Shown: positions 51,739 to 60,316 of the stretch, piece after piece | Numbering within the stretch: the first letter of the stretch is position 1 | Layout of the letters: each line of letters begins with the position of its first letter | From: Candidatus Woesearchaeota archaeon | GTDB taxonomy: Archaea; Nanobdellota; Nanobdellia; Woesearchaeales; DSVV01 | Length of the DNA: 64,000 nt | Reading direction: 5' to 3' | Assembly (NCBI GenBank): GCA_018661705.1 | Contig: JABJHR010000019.1 | Location: forward strand, 62,001-126,000 | The notes under the pieces: generated by a model | Databases searched by the model: none | What the model saw: only the letters and a program-made list of their open reading frames with translations | Told to the model about the DNA's origin: nothing | Position numbers and translations under genes: made by a program

Positions 51739-53214
51739 TTATTCGTATTCTGCACGCGTTAATGCTTTAGGATTATTTTTAATCACATTTAATACTTTTT
51801 TAATTGTTTTTTTAATTCCATATTTTTTGTTTGCATAATAGAGTATTTGAAATTTAAGCCAATAATCTTTAACAAACAGGTGTGGGTGTAATAATCTATG
51901 TTTACGAAAGGCGTTATTTATTTCTTTTTCAGTTTTATCTAAATTTTTAATCAGATCCTCATCTGAAAAATCAGTACAATTAAGATACAATCCACAAAAT
52001 CCTTCTAACCCCATTAAATATTCAAATTCGTTTTTTATTAAACCTTTTTCTTTAGCCCAGGTATAAAGTTGTGTTCCAGGAAGTGGTGTAGCAATAGAAA
52101 ATCCTGACATAGGTTCAATATGTAGGTCCATGCAGAATTTTTTTGTTTCTTCAATAGTACTCATATCCTCACCAGGATAACCATACATCATTTGTATATG
52201 TGGGCGAAGTCCTGCTTTTAATGTTTCTTTAATCCCATAGGCATTTTGTTCTACTGTTACTTGTTTATTCATTTTGTCTAATATTTTCTGACTGCCTGAT
52301 TCAATTCCATAACCTACCCAAACACAACCTGCTTCTTTCATTTTTCTTAGCATTTTAGGTGTAACAACATTTACCCTTCCCATACATATCCACTTAATAT
52401 TTAAGGGTTTGATTTTTTCACATACTTCTAACATTCGTTTTTCACTAACCATTAAGAGTTCTTCAGCAAAGTATATTTGTCCTACGTTGTATTTTTCTTT
52501 TAAAAGTTTAATTTCTTTAATAATATTATCTACTGATCTCATTCTTACACTTTTGAAGGTTTTTGAACAAAAATTACAATTCCAAGGACAACCTCTTGCT
52601 GAAATCATATTCATACTATTTGGATATGATGGGTCAAAAAAGAAAGGCGTTTTCAAATATAATTCAACAGGAAAAAGATCCCATGCCGGAAATTCAATTG
52701 TGTCTATATCTTCTATATATTCCATGCTCAATGTTTTAACATAATTATTCTTCTTCAAGAAACTAATTCCTTTAACATTTTCTAATTCTTCAAATCCACT
52801 ACTTTCAATTGTATTAAGAATTTTAGGGAAAGTAGTTTCTCCTTCACCCATTACACAAATATCTACGCCAGTTTTATCTAAGACTACTTCGCTATTATTC
52901 ATTGCTAATGCTCCACCAAGAATGACTTTTGGGTTACTTTCTTTCAGTTTAATCTGTTCTGATATCCATTTTACATATTTAAACTCAGGAGCCATTGCAG
53001 AGATTCCTGCATAATCAAATTGTTTTTCTTTAAGAATAGAGATTACTTTTTCTTTAGAATACATATGTGCATCAATATCAAGTACTTCTACTTCATAACC
53101 ATCTTTCATTAAATATGTGGCAGTGTAAGCTAATCCAAGTGGTAACCACGCCGGATATCTTCTTTTTCCTGAATATATCTGTGGTAAATGAATTAATAGT
53201 ATCTTTTTCTTCAT
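51739..53214 (-). CDS. B12-binding-domain radical SAM protein
   Basis: The 491 aa protein has N-terminal LLIHLPQIYSGKRRYPAWLPLGLAYTATYL and VILGGALAMNN as the cobalamin-domain-like Rossmann fold, then MISARGCPWNCNFCSKTF (CX3CX2C, about residues 200-212), WVGYGIESGSQKILDKMNKQVTVEQ and QMMYGYPGEDMSTIEETKKF. Like the 43.3 kb protein in type, but divergent in sequence. Upstream of a sugar epimerase, with 20 nt between its stop and the epimerase ATG, it is likely to act on a nucleotide sugar or lipid-linked sugar. The 304-nt gap to NeuB (53215-53518) holds promoters and a repeated 17-mer. Confidence 0.88.
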   Translation of the reverse strand: MKKKILLIHLPQIYSGKRRYPAWLPLGLAYTATYLMKDGYEVEVLDIDAHMYSKEKVISILKEKQFDYAGISAMAPEFKYVKWISEQIKLKESNPKVILGGALAMNNSEVVLDKTGVDICVMGEGETTFPKILNTIESSGFEELENVKGISFLKKNNYVKTLSMEYIEDIDTIEFPAWDLFPVELYLKTPFFFDPSYPNSMNMISARGCPWNCNFCSKTFKSVRMRSVDNIIKEIKLLKEKYNVGQIYFAEELLMVSEKRMLEVCEKIKPLNIKWICMGRVNVVTPKMLRKMKEAGCVWVGYGIESGSQKILDKMNKQVTVEQNAYGIKETLKAGLRPHIQMMYGYPGEDMSTIEETKKFCMDLHIEPMSGFSIATPLPGTQLYTWAKEKGLIKNEFEYLMGLEGFCGLYLNCTDFSDEDLIKNLDKTEKEINNAFRKHRLLHPHLFVKDYWLKFQILYYANKKYGIKKTIKKVLNVIKNNPKALTRAEYE

Positions 53215-53430
53215 TTTTTTAATCTTTATTTTTTATAGATATTTCTTATATATATTGGGTTTTACTTAATTTCCCTGATTCTTATAAATTCTTCTTTAAT
53301 TTATATATTTATTGAAACCATCTTTTTCTGGATTTTAGGGGGCAATTTATGGCTATTAATATGAATTTTGAGATAGTAATAATGACTTATCTTAACCTTT
53401 ATATACAATAAATCCATCCTTTGTTTATTA

Positions 53431-53447
53431 ATTAGTGGTTCCTGACA
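53431..53447 (+). repeat. Second copy of ATTAGTGGTTCYTGACA
   Basis: ATTAGTGGTTCCTGACA differs at one position from 9308-9324. It lies 72 nt before neuB, downstream of a TATA box (CTTTATATAC, about 53397). Chance similarity has not been excluded. Confidence 0.45.
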
Positions 53448-53518
53448 AGTTACTTTTAGTTAAAAAAGATCTATTCTTTCATAACCTTTTTATACTAAAC
53501 TTTATGATTTTTTTAGTG

Positions 53519-54397
53519 ATGGACACAAACAAACAATTTAATTTATTTGATAAATCATTACTTACTAATAAAAAAGATGTTTTTATTATTTCAGAAGTTG
53601 GCATAAATCATAATGGCTCATTAGAATTAGCTAAAAAGTTGATTGATGTGGCATCTGTTGCAGGTTGTGATTTTGTTAAGTTTCAAAAAAGAACTCCTCA
53701 TTTATGTGTTCCTGATCATCAAAAAAATCTCATGAAGAAGAATACTCCTTGGGGTGACTTAACTTATTTAGATTATAAATTAAAAATAGAATTTGGTAAA
53801 GAAGAATATGATGAACTTGCATTACATTGCATGAATAAAGGAATAAAATTCTTTGCTTCTGTTTGGGATAAACCTTCTTGTGATTTTATGACACAATATA
53901 CCAATATTGCTAAAATTCCTTCTGCTTTAATTACTGATCATGAACTTCTTACTTATGCTAGATCTAGGTTTGATACTTTATTGATTTCAACAGGAATGAG
54001 TACTGAAGAAGAAATTGAAGCTGCAATTCGTGTTGGAAATCCAGATGTTATATTTCATACTAATTCAGCATATCCTTCTAAGACGGAGGAATTAAATTTA
54101 TTATATCTTCAACATTTAGAAGAAAAATATCCCCAAAAATCTATTGGTTATAGTGGTCATGAGTTTGGTTTAGTTACAACTTTTGCAACAATTCCTTTGG
54201 GTGTTAATTGGGTTGAAAGGCACATTACTTTGGAAAGAACCATGTGGGGTAGTGATCAATTAGCATCAGTAGAACCAATTGGTATTATTAAATTAGTAAA
54301 AGGTATAAGAGCTATTCAAAGTGCATTAGGTGTAAAAAAAGAAAGAATAATGTTTGATTCTGAATTAGAAAAAAGAAAATCTCTAAGGGGAAATTAA
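53519..54397 (+). CDS. neuB: N-acetylneuraminate/legionaminate synthase-like, lacking SAF domain
   Basis: I start at ATG 53519 (MDTNKQFNLF), 292 aa; the track's GTG start lies in the promoter region. The TIM barrel of NeuB is clear: FIISEVGINHNGSLELAKKLIDVASVAGCDFVKFQKRTP, LLISTGMSTEEEIEAA, FHTNSAYPSKTEELNLLYL, IGYSGHEFGL and VNWVERHITLERTMWGSD. It condenses PEP with a ManNAc-type hexosamine. It ends at EKRKSLRGN, just where a C-terminal SAF (antifreeze-like) domain of about 60 residues should begin, so that domain is absent. Pairs with neuA 1.2 kb downstream. Confidence 0.88.
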   Translation: MDTNKQFNLFDKSLLTNKKDVFIISEVGINHNGSLELAKKLIDVASVAGCDFVKFQKRTPHLCVPDHQKNLMKKNTPWGDLTYLDYKLKIEFGKEEYDELALHCMNKGIKFFASVWDKPSCDFMTQYTNIAKIPSALITDHELLTYARSRFDTLLISTGMSTEEEIEAAIRVGNPDVIFHTNSAYPSKTEELNLLYLQHLEEKYPQKSIGYSGHEFGLVTTFATIPLGVNWVERHITLERTMWGSDQLASVEPIGIIKLVKGIRAIQSALGVKKERIMFDSELEKRKSLRGN

Positions 54398-54459
54398 GTT
54401 TTTTCATTGCTTTTCATAATAATAATAGTTTATCTATACGAAGTTATATTTTCATTAAA

Positions 54460-55638
54460 ATGATAAAGACATGGGATAAGTTTGGACTTAAATGGGCATT
54501 AGAAGATTATGATCAAAAATTTAGTTTTGGTAGTAATGCCTATAAAATTTCTGCAGAATTAGCTTTATTAATTGAACCAGTAAAAAAAGGAGACCTAATA
54601 ATGGATGTTGGTTCTGGAACAGGAATTTCTACTGTTGCAATATATGATTCTATTCAAGATAGAGCAAACGTTATTTGTGTGGAGCCTGCAGAAGCAATTA
54701 AGGTTGCAATGCATAAGTTTGGTCATAAAAATTTGTTTGAGTCAGATTCTGTTAATCCTGAAGAAATTAGAAAACAATTAGGGATAGAATTAAGTGAGGA
54801 ATACTTACAATTACTTCAAAAGACAAAGGAAAGGATGGTAATGCGTGCTGAAACAACAACTTTTTTCAATGTTCCTGCACAAGAAATTTCAGATTTAGTT
54901 GGTTCAGGTCATATTTCTGCAGGATCAGTTGACAAAATATTTTGTTTTTCATCTTTTCATTGGCTTGCTAATAATGAAGAAAAAGGAATAACTTCTCCAG
55001 AGTATCTTGTAAATTCTTTAAAAGGCTTTTTTAATGCATTAAAACCAGGTGGCATTTTAGTTTTTAATGAAAGTGGATTACAATATGATTTTGGAGATGC
55101 TTGTGTTGAAGCAACTGGAAAACAATATGCTAATACTCCAATTAATAACATACATATGTTACAACATGAGTTTCATAAAAGATTTTTATCTGAATTAAAT
55201 GATGTTTTATTGGAAAGAGGTTTTTCTGATGCAGCATTAATTGATCCAGATGGTAGAGTTGATAATTATCATTTTTTATTCAATAAAGATTTACTTCAAG
55301 AAATATTTAGTGAAAATGGATTTAAATTTAATAGATTAGAACAATCTTCTAAATATGATCATTTTCAGGCAGGAAATGGGAGCATAAGTTATGTTCCTCA
55401 TAATGGGGAATATCTTTTAACTATCATGCCTAAACAACCAAGCGAATGGGAACGATTTATAGTAACTGGGGGTAATATGCGTTATTTTAATCATGTTGAT
55501 GAACTTAAAGTAATTCCTTCTGATAAAAGAAACGAATTATTACAAACAGCATATGCTAGGACTGTTAAGAAATATTCTTTATTAAGAAATACACCTTATG
55601 GTGAAACCTTTGCGACATTTGTTGCAAAAAAGATTTAA
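54460..55638 (+). CDS. SAM-dependent methyltransferase with extended C-terminal domain
   Basis: In the 392 aa protein motif I is MDVGSGTGISTVAIYDSI (about residues 47-64), then VICVEPAEAIKVAM, VDKIFCFSSFHWL and LKPGGILVFNESGLQYDFG. The C-terminal 170 residues are extra and include YDHFQAGNGSISYVPHNGEYLLTIMP. It lies between neuB and neuA in the nonulosonate branch; methylation of a nonulosonic acid or its precursor is a reasonable inference, not shown by sequence. Confidence 0.82.
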   Translation: MIKTWDKFGLKWALEDYDQKFSFGSNAYKISAELALLIEPVKKGDLIMDVGSGTGISTVAIYDSIQDRANVICVEPAEAIKVAMHKFGHKNLFESDSVNPEEIRKQLGIELSEEYLQLLQKTKERMVMRAETTTFFNVPAQEISDLVGSGHISAGSVDKIFCFSSFHWLANNEEKGITSPEYLVNSLKGFFNALKPGGILVFNESGLQYDFGDACVEATGKQYANTPINNIHMLQHEFHKRFLSELNDVLLERGFSDAALIDPDGRVDNYHFLFNKDLLQEIFSENGFKFNRLEQSSKYDHFQAGNGSISYVPHNGEYLLTIMPKQPSEWERFIVTGGNMRYFNHVDELKVIPSDKRNELLQTAYARTVKKYSLLRNTPYGETFATFVAKKI

Positions 55639-55640
55639 TT

Positions 55641-56813
55641 TTATATGAATTGTTCACATATTTCTCTTACAAATCCTTCTCCGCCATGTTTGTTTGAGAA
55701 ATATTTGCTAACTTTAATAATTAATTTGTGTGAATTTTTAGGGCAGCAAGGATAACCTACTTTTTCCATAACAACGAAATCTTGTATATCATCTCCACAA
55801 TAACAAACTTCTTCATCTTTAATATCATACTTATTTTTTAAATTAGTATATACTGCTAATTTGTCTTTTATTCCTAAATGTATCTCTTTTATTTCAAGTT
55901 TATTCATTCTTTTTCTTACAATATCAGAATCTTCAGAACTTACAACCCCTATTATCATCCCTTTGTTTCTAAGTAATTCAATACCTTTCCCATCTATTCT
56001 TGAGAATTTTAGTGATTCATGTCCTTCTTTGTCGAGATATACTGATCCATCAGTAAATATACCATCTACATCAAATAAAATCATTTTTATTTTAGATAAT
56101 TCTTTTTTATCAAATTGTATTTTATCTTCTTTTTCCTTTAAACAAGGCAACATTCTTTCCGATAATTCAAAATCTTCTATATTATCTATGTCTATTGAAT
56201 TTAAAGGATTCATAACAACAGCAACTAGTTTATTTCCCAACCGGTTATTATTTTTAAGTAAAACCTCAGTTTTAGTTACAAAAATTGCTCCATTCTCTCT
56301 ATATTTTACTGGCATATCTTGACTCATGGGTCTTACAGTATATTCTTGTTTGTATATTCCTTCTTCTATTACTCCACTTAAATAATAATGTTGCATTTCA
56401 CATACTGATAAGACTGTATCAGCATCACTAAATAATGCTTTTTCAATAGCCTTATCCACAATTTCATTTCCCCTTAAAGGTGATGTAGGTTGTAAAAGAA
56501 CAATATAATCTGGTGTATAACCTTTTTTTTCAAGTTCTTTTATAGTATGTATCATCGCTTCTTCAGTTGGGGAATTATCTCCTGCAATATCTAATGGTCT
56601 CATAATTACTTCTGCACCATATTCTTTTGCAATTCTTGCGATTTCCTCATCATCTGTTGATACAATAATTTTATCTATTTTTTTTGATTTTAATGCTGCT
56701 TCTATACTGTATGCTATAAGTGGTTTTCCAGCTATATTTTTAATATTTTTTTTTGGTATTCTTTTTGATCCACCTCTAGCAGGGATGAAAGCAAGTATTT
56801 TTTTATTTATCAT
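55641..56813 (-). CDS. neuA: CMP-nonulosonate cytidylyltransferase fused to KDO8P-type HAD phosphatase
   Basis: In the 390 aa protein residues 1-225 are the cytidylyltransferase: IPARGGSKRIPKKNIKNIAGKPLIAYSI (CTP-binding), IVSTDDEEIARIAKEYGAEV and LLQPTSPLRG. Residues about 240-390 are a HAD phosphatase of the KdsC type: MILFDVDGIFTDGSVYLDKEG, GVVSSEDSDIVRKRM, KDKLAVYTNL and CYCGDDIQDFVVME. The same fusion exists in animal CMAS and some bacteria. It would dephosphorylate the NeuB-type product and activate it as CMP-sugar. It starts 52 nt after the GT-B gene stop on the same strand. Confidence 0.9.
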   Translation of the reverse strand: MINKKILAFIPARGGSKRIPKKNIKNIAGKPLIAYSIEAALKSKKIDKIIVSTDDEEIARIAKEYGAEVIMRPLDIAGDNSPTEEAMIHTIKELEKKGYTPDYIVLLQPTSPLRGNEIVDKAIEKALFSDADTVLSVCEMQHYYLSGVIEEGIYKQEYTVRPMSQDMPVKYRENGAIFVTKTEVLLKNNNRLGNKLVAVVMNPLNSIDIDNIEDFELSERMLPCLKEKEDKIQFDKKELSKIKMILFDVDGIFTDGSVYLDKEGHESLKFSRIDGKGIELLRNKGMIIGVVSSEDSDIVRKRMNKLEIKEIHLGIKDKLAVYTNLKNKYDIKDEEVCYCGDDIQDFVVMEKVGYPCCPKNSHKLIIKVSKYFSNKHGGEGFVREICEQFI

Positions 56814-56864
56814 TTTATTTAATTTTTTATTTTTATATAAATGATTTATAATTGTTTAAATATT

Positions 56865-58475
56865 TTATGTAATAAAATTATTTATATATTCTTTTATTCT
56901 ATCATTAACTTTTCCATCTACTTTGTATAACTCATTTTTAATAAATATTTCTCTTTTTTTATTTTTTTTTGTCATTTTATTATTTAAATCTAAAACATCA
57001 ATCATTGCTTTTTTGATTTCATTTTTTTTATTAACTGTTTTATTACTTATTTTCAAATAATTTTTGTATGGTGGATAATCTAGTTCAAAGTTTAAGATAA
57101 TAGTTTTGATTCTGCATAAAATAGCTTCTAGGCAAACAGTTGAGGTGGGCAATACTAATGCTACATCAGACATCAGCATAATTTCATATATGTTTCTTTC
57201 TTTTATAATCTTTATGTTTGATGAATTCTTTGTTCCTTTTATTATTTCTAAATATTCTTTTTCTAAACAATCTCTTGGGTGTTGTTTTATAATTAAATTT
57301 AAGTTTCCAATTTCTCTAACTGTTTTAATTATTCTTTTAAGATGGTCAATCATATTTTTAGTTGAAGCTGGTTGTGTGTAATAACTTATTGTTTTTAGGT
57401 TAGGATTTAGGTTAAGTTTTCTTATTTCATTTTTTTTATCTATTTTTTTTCTAAGCATTTCAACTTTATCACTATTTGGGCTACCTACTATTTTTATATC
57501 CTTTTCTTTGAATCCTTTTTCTTTTGTTAAGAAATTTTTTGTAGATTCACCATATACAAAAGTTAGATTTGGTATTTTATATCCTCTTTTTATATCGTCT
57601 TCAGTTATGCAATAATATAATGTATCGAGGATCAATCCTTCTTGTATCTCAAAATTTAATATATTCATTGATTTGCTTGTATAATTGATTGATCTTACTT
57701 GTGTTGTGGATCCTCCTGTTGTTATTACTACTTTTGGTTTTATTTTATTGATCATATTTTTTGTGACTTCTATATAGTATATTGCTTCTATTATCATTTT
57801 TGACATAATATCATTAAATAAAGGGAATATCATTTCATTGTAATTAATTTCATTAATTATAAACTGTTTTTTGAATTTATCAGACTTAAGAATTTTATCC
57901 CATATCTTAAGATATTTCCTACTATTTTTCATTATTTTTATGGCTGTAGAAAATTCAAGAAATTTTTCAATAGTATTTGCATCATTATGTGTTTTTATTA
58001 TTTTTTTAATCTTTTTTCCAAATGATCCTCTATCTTCATATATTATTGTTGATGTATGATATGTAGATTTTAGTTTTTCAATAAGCAATCCATTTCTTAC
58101 GTTATAATTATTTTGGTAGAATGAAGGATGTGTTGTTATTACTATATCTCTTTCTTTGATTTTATTTTTTGGAGCAAAAATCTTTCTTAGCATTATTTTT
58201 GTTACAAATGAAATTTTGGGTAGGCAGCTTAAGCAATATCCTTTTTTTCTGTTTTGTATTCTTTCCTCCCCTAGATTGTGAGATGTATTGTTGGAACCCT
58301 TAGCAACATCCATTATATTTTTGATTGAGTAATAATGTTTTGAAGGATTATTTGTCCACATTTCAATTAAAAACCATAAAGATGTATCATCATATCTTAA
58401 TAAGTCAATAATATTTTTCCCTTTATACACCTCTGTTCTTGCTAAATCTTTTATAAATTTATATTCTTGTTTCAT
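56865..58475 (-). CDS. GT-B-like protein, possible glycosyltransferase or glycerophosphotransferase
   Basis: The 536 aa protein has a Lys/Ile/Asn-rich N-terminal 200 residues. The C-terminal 300 residues look like a GT-B domain: PKVVITTGGSTTQVR, FVYGESTKNFL, IKIVGSPNSDKVEML, KTISYYTQPASTKN, NLNLIIKQHPRDC and DVALVLPTSTVCLEAI. The HPRD and PTSTVCLEA segments resemble CDP-glycerol glycerophosphotransferases, KDO transferases and UDP-HexNAc 2-epimerases. A transferase for the CMP-nonulosonate made by the neighbours is an attractive but unproven role. Confidence 0.65.
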   Translation of the reverse strand: MKQEYKFIKDLARTEVYKGKNIIDLLRYDDTSLWFLIEMWTNNPSKHYYSIKNIMDVAKGSNNTSHNLGEERIQNRKKGYCLSCLPKISFVTKIMLRKIFAPKNKIKERDIVITTHPSFYQNNYNVRNGLLIEKLKSTYHTSTIIYEDRGSFGKKIKKIIKTHNDANTIEKFLEFSTAIKIMKNSRKYLKIWDKILKSDKFKKQFIINEINYNEMIFPLFNDIMSKMIIEAIYYIEVTKNMINKIKPKVVITTGGSTTQVRSINYTSKSMNILNFEIQEGLILDTLYYCITEDDIKRGYKIPNLTFVYGESTKNFLTKEKGFKEKDIKIVGSPNSDKVEMLRKKIDKKNEIRKLNLNPNLKTISYYTQPASTKNMIDHLKRIIKTVREIGNLNLIIKQHPRDCLEKEYLEIIKGTKNSSNIKIIKERNIYEIMLMSDVALVLPTSTVCLEAILCRIKTIILNFELDYPPYKNYLKISNKTVNKKNEIKKAMIDVLDLNNKMTKKNKKREIFIKNELYKVDGKVNDRIKEYINNFIT

Positions 58476-58481
58476 TGATTT

Positions 58482-60044
58482 TTATTCTCCTAATATTTCA
58501 CTATCAGTATTTATCTTACTTTTTGGTTTATGCTTATAAATCTTTATTAAATCTTTGATTTCATTTATACTAACTAATCTAAGCAGAAAGATCATAATTA
58601 TATAAATAATTCCGCCTATGCTTACGATCAATGCTAATTTTAAATAGATATTTGTTATTATTAATATTTGAAGTAATTTTATTGTACTTAAAAAAATTAA
58701 GCCAGCAACCATATTTTTAAGCCATTTAACAATTGGAAGTCTCACAGGAATAAATCTTTTAAGATATATATTTGATATTGTTGCCATGATTAAGTAACTT
58801 GTTGATGTAGCTATTGCAGCCCCAATTATTCCATATAATGGTATGAGAACTAAGTTTAATATTGTATTTGATATTGCAGCAATAATTGTTGCATATGTAT
58901 TTAGTTTAGGTTTGCCTATGCCACCAATTGTTGAATAATTTATTTGGGAAAATGATAGGAAGAACATTCCTATACAGAGAATACTTAATGGTCCAGATGC
59001 AGCAACATATTTAGCTCCAAACAATATTGTTATTATGTCTTTAGAAAATGCAATAAAAATAAAAAGAATTGGTAATAAAAACATAAAAAGGTATTTATAC
59101 ACTATTTTTATTCCTTCTGATAATTTTACAATTTCTTTTTTTGTCCATAATTCTGAGCTCAAAGGATAAATTATTGTTCGTAATGGTAATACAATTTGTC
59201 CTATAAAATTAGCAGCTGGAAGAGCAACATTATAAAGACCAACAAAAAAAACTCCTGAGAAAAAAGTTAACATAATGGAATCAGTGTATGTGATTATTAC
59301 CATTGCACCTGTTCCTAACATTGTTGGGATTGCAAAATCTTTTATCTTTTTAACTAGTGGATTATTATAAATTTCTTTTATCTTGAAGTTTGATTTTATC
59401 CTTAAAAAATCAGGTTCTGCTTTTTTAATAAAAATAAACATATATACCATAACTATTACTATGGGGGTTAATATGTAGGCATATGCTACACCAAATATCC
59501 CCTTACCCAAAATAATAAAGATAAATGCAAAAAAGAGTAATAATATTGCTCTAATTAAATTCATAGAAGAAAAGATACCCATCATTTGGTAGCCTTGGAA
59601 TGTATTCTTAAAAAACCATTCGCCCCCTGCAATAAAAAAGGCTATTGCAACTAAGATTATTATTGGTGTTGCATTAGATGTGTGTAAAAAATTTTCTGCA
59701 ATAAATGGCGATAAAATTATTATTGATATTACTATTAAAAGAGATACAAATAATGTTATTAATGTTATCAGAATCATAGTATATTTTAAGTTATTTTTTT
59801 CATTTTTTATTTTAAATAAGGGTATAAATCTAACTAAAGCTTCGTTAAATCCAAAATCACGAAAGATGCTAAAAAAAGCAACTAAAGAGAATATTGAGAA
59901 AAAGAGACCATAATCTGTAACTGTTAAACTTCTTGCAATAAACATTCTAAATATGTATGAAAATATTACTGTTAAACCAGTAATGATGGTGATGATTATT
60001 AGCCTATTTACTACTGTTCGTGTGTAATTTTCCTCATTCATCAT
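58482..60044 (-). CDS. Wzx-type polysaccharide flippase (MOP/MATE superfamily)
   Basis: The 520 aa protein has about 14 membrane helices, the number expected for Wzx. The first helix (LIIITIITGLTVIFSYIFRMFIARSL) and YGLFFSIFSLVAFFSIFRDFGFNEALVRFIP are characteristic of the polysaccharide biosynthesis transport family (PF01943/PF13440-type), with SQINYSTIGGIGKPKLNTYATI in the second half. It moves lipid-linked oligosaccharide across the cytoplasmic membrane. It is first of the minus-strand set flippase-GT-neuA, with only 6 nt to the next gene. Confidence 0.9.
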   Translation of the reverse strand: MMNEENYTRTVVNRLIIITIITGLTVIFSYIFRMFIARSLTVTDYGLFFSIFSLVAFFSIFRDFGFNEALVRFIPLFKIKNEKNNLKYTMILITLITLFVSLLIVISIIILSPFIAENFLHTSNATPIIILVAIAFFIAGGEWFFKNTFQGYQMMGIFSSMNLIRAILLLFFAFIFIILGKGIFGVAYAYILTPIVIVMVYMFIFIKKAEPDFLRIKSNFKIKEIYNNPLVKKIKDFAIPTMLGTGAMVIITYTDSIMLTFFSGVFFVGLYNVALPAANFIGQIVLPLRTIIYPLSSELWTKKEIVKLSEGIKIVYKYLFMFLLPILFIFIAFSKDIITILFGAKYVAASGPLSILCIGMFFLSFSQINYSTIGGIGKPKLNTYATIIAAISNTILNLVLIPLYGIIGAAIATSTSYLIMATISNIYLKRFIPVRLPIVKWLKNMVAGLIFLSTIKLLQILIITNIYLKLALIVSIGGIIYIIMIFLLRLVSINEIKDLIKIYKHKPKSKINTDSEILGE

Positions 60045-60316
60045 CTAATTATTCTAGTTTTTATTTAAATTGTTTATGCAAAGGTAATCTATTATTTATT
60101 TTATACGATAAAAAGATTTCCATAATAATCAGTAAACATTATATAACTAATAAATTATTGTAATAAACTGCCTATGTTTTGAAATTGTTTAAATATGGTG
60201 TATGTGATATAAAAAATTCGAACAAAACCTATTTTATTATAATTATATTGAAATTCATAAATTATATAAATGCAATCAAGGTTTTGTAATAAAAAAATGT
60301 GTATGGTGTGTTTACA

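Noticed and set aside
54957-55151. 64-codon minus-strand ORF inside the methyltransferase
   Set aside because: Antisense shadow of a clear methyltransferase coding region; same reasoning applied to the other short overlapping ORFs in the track.
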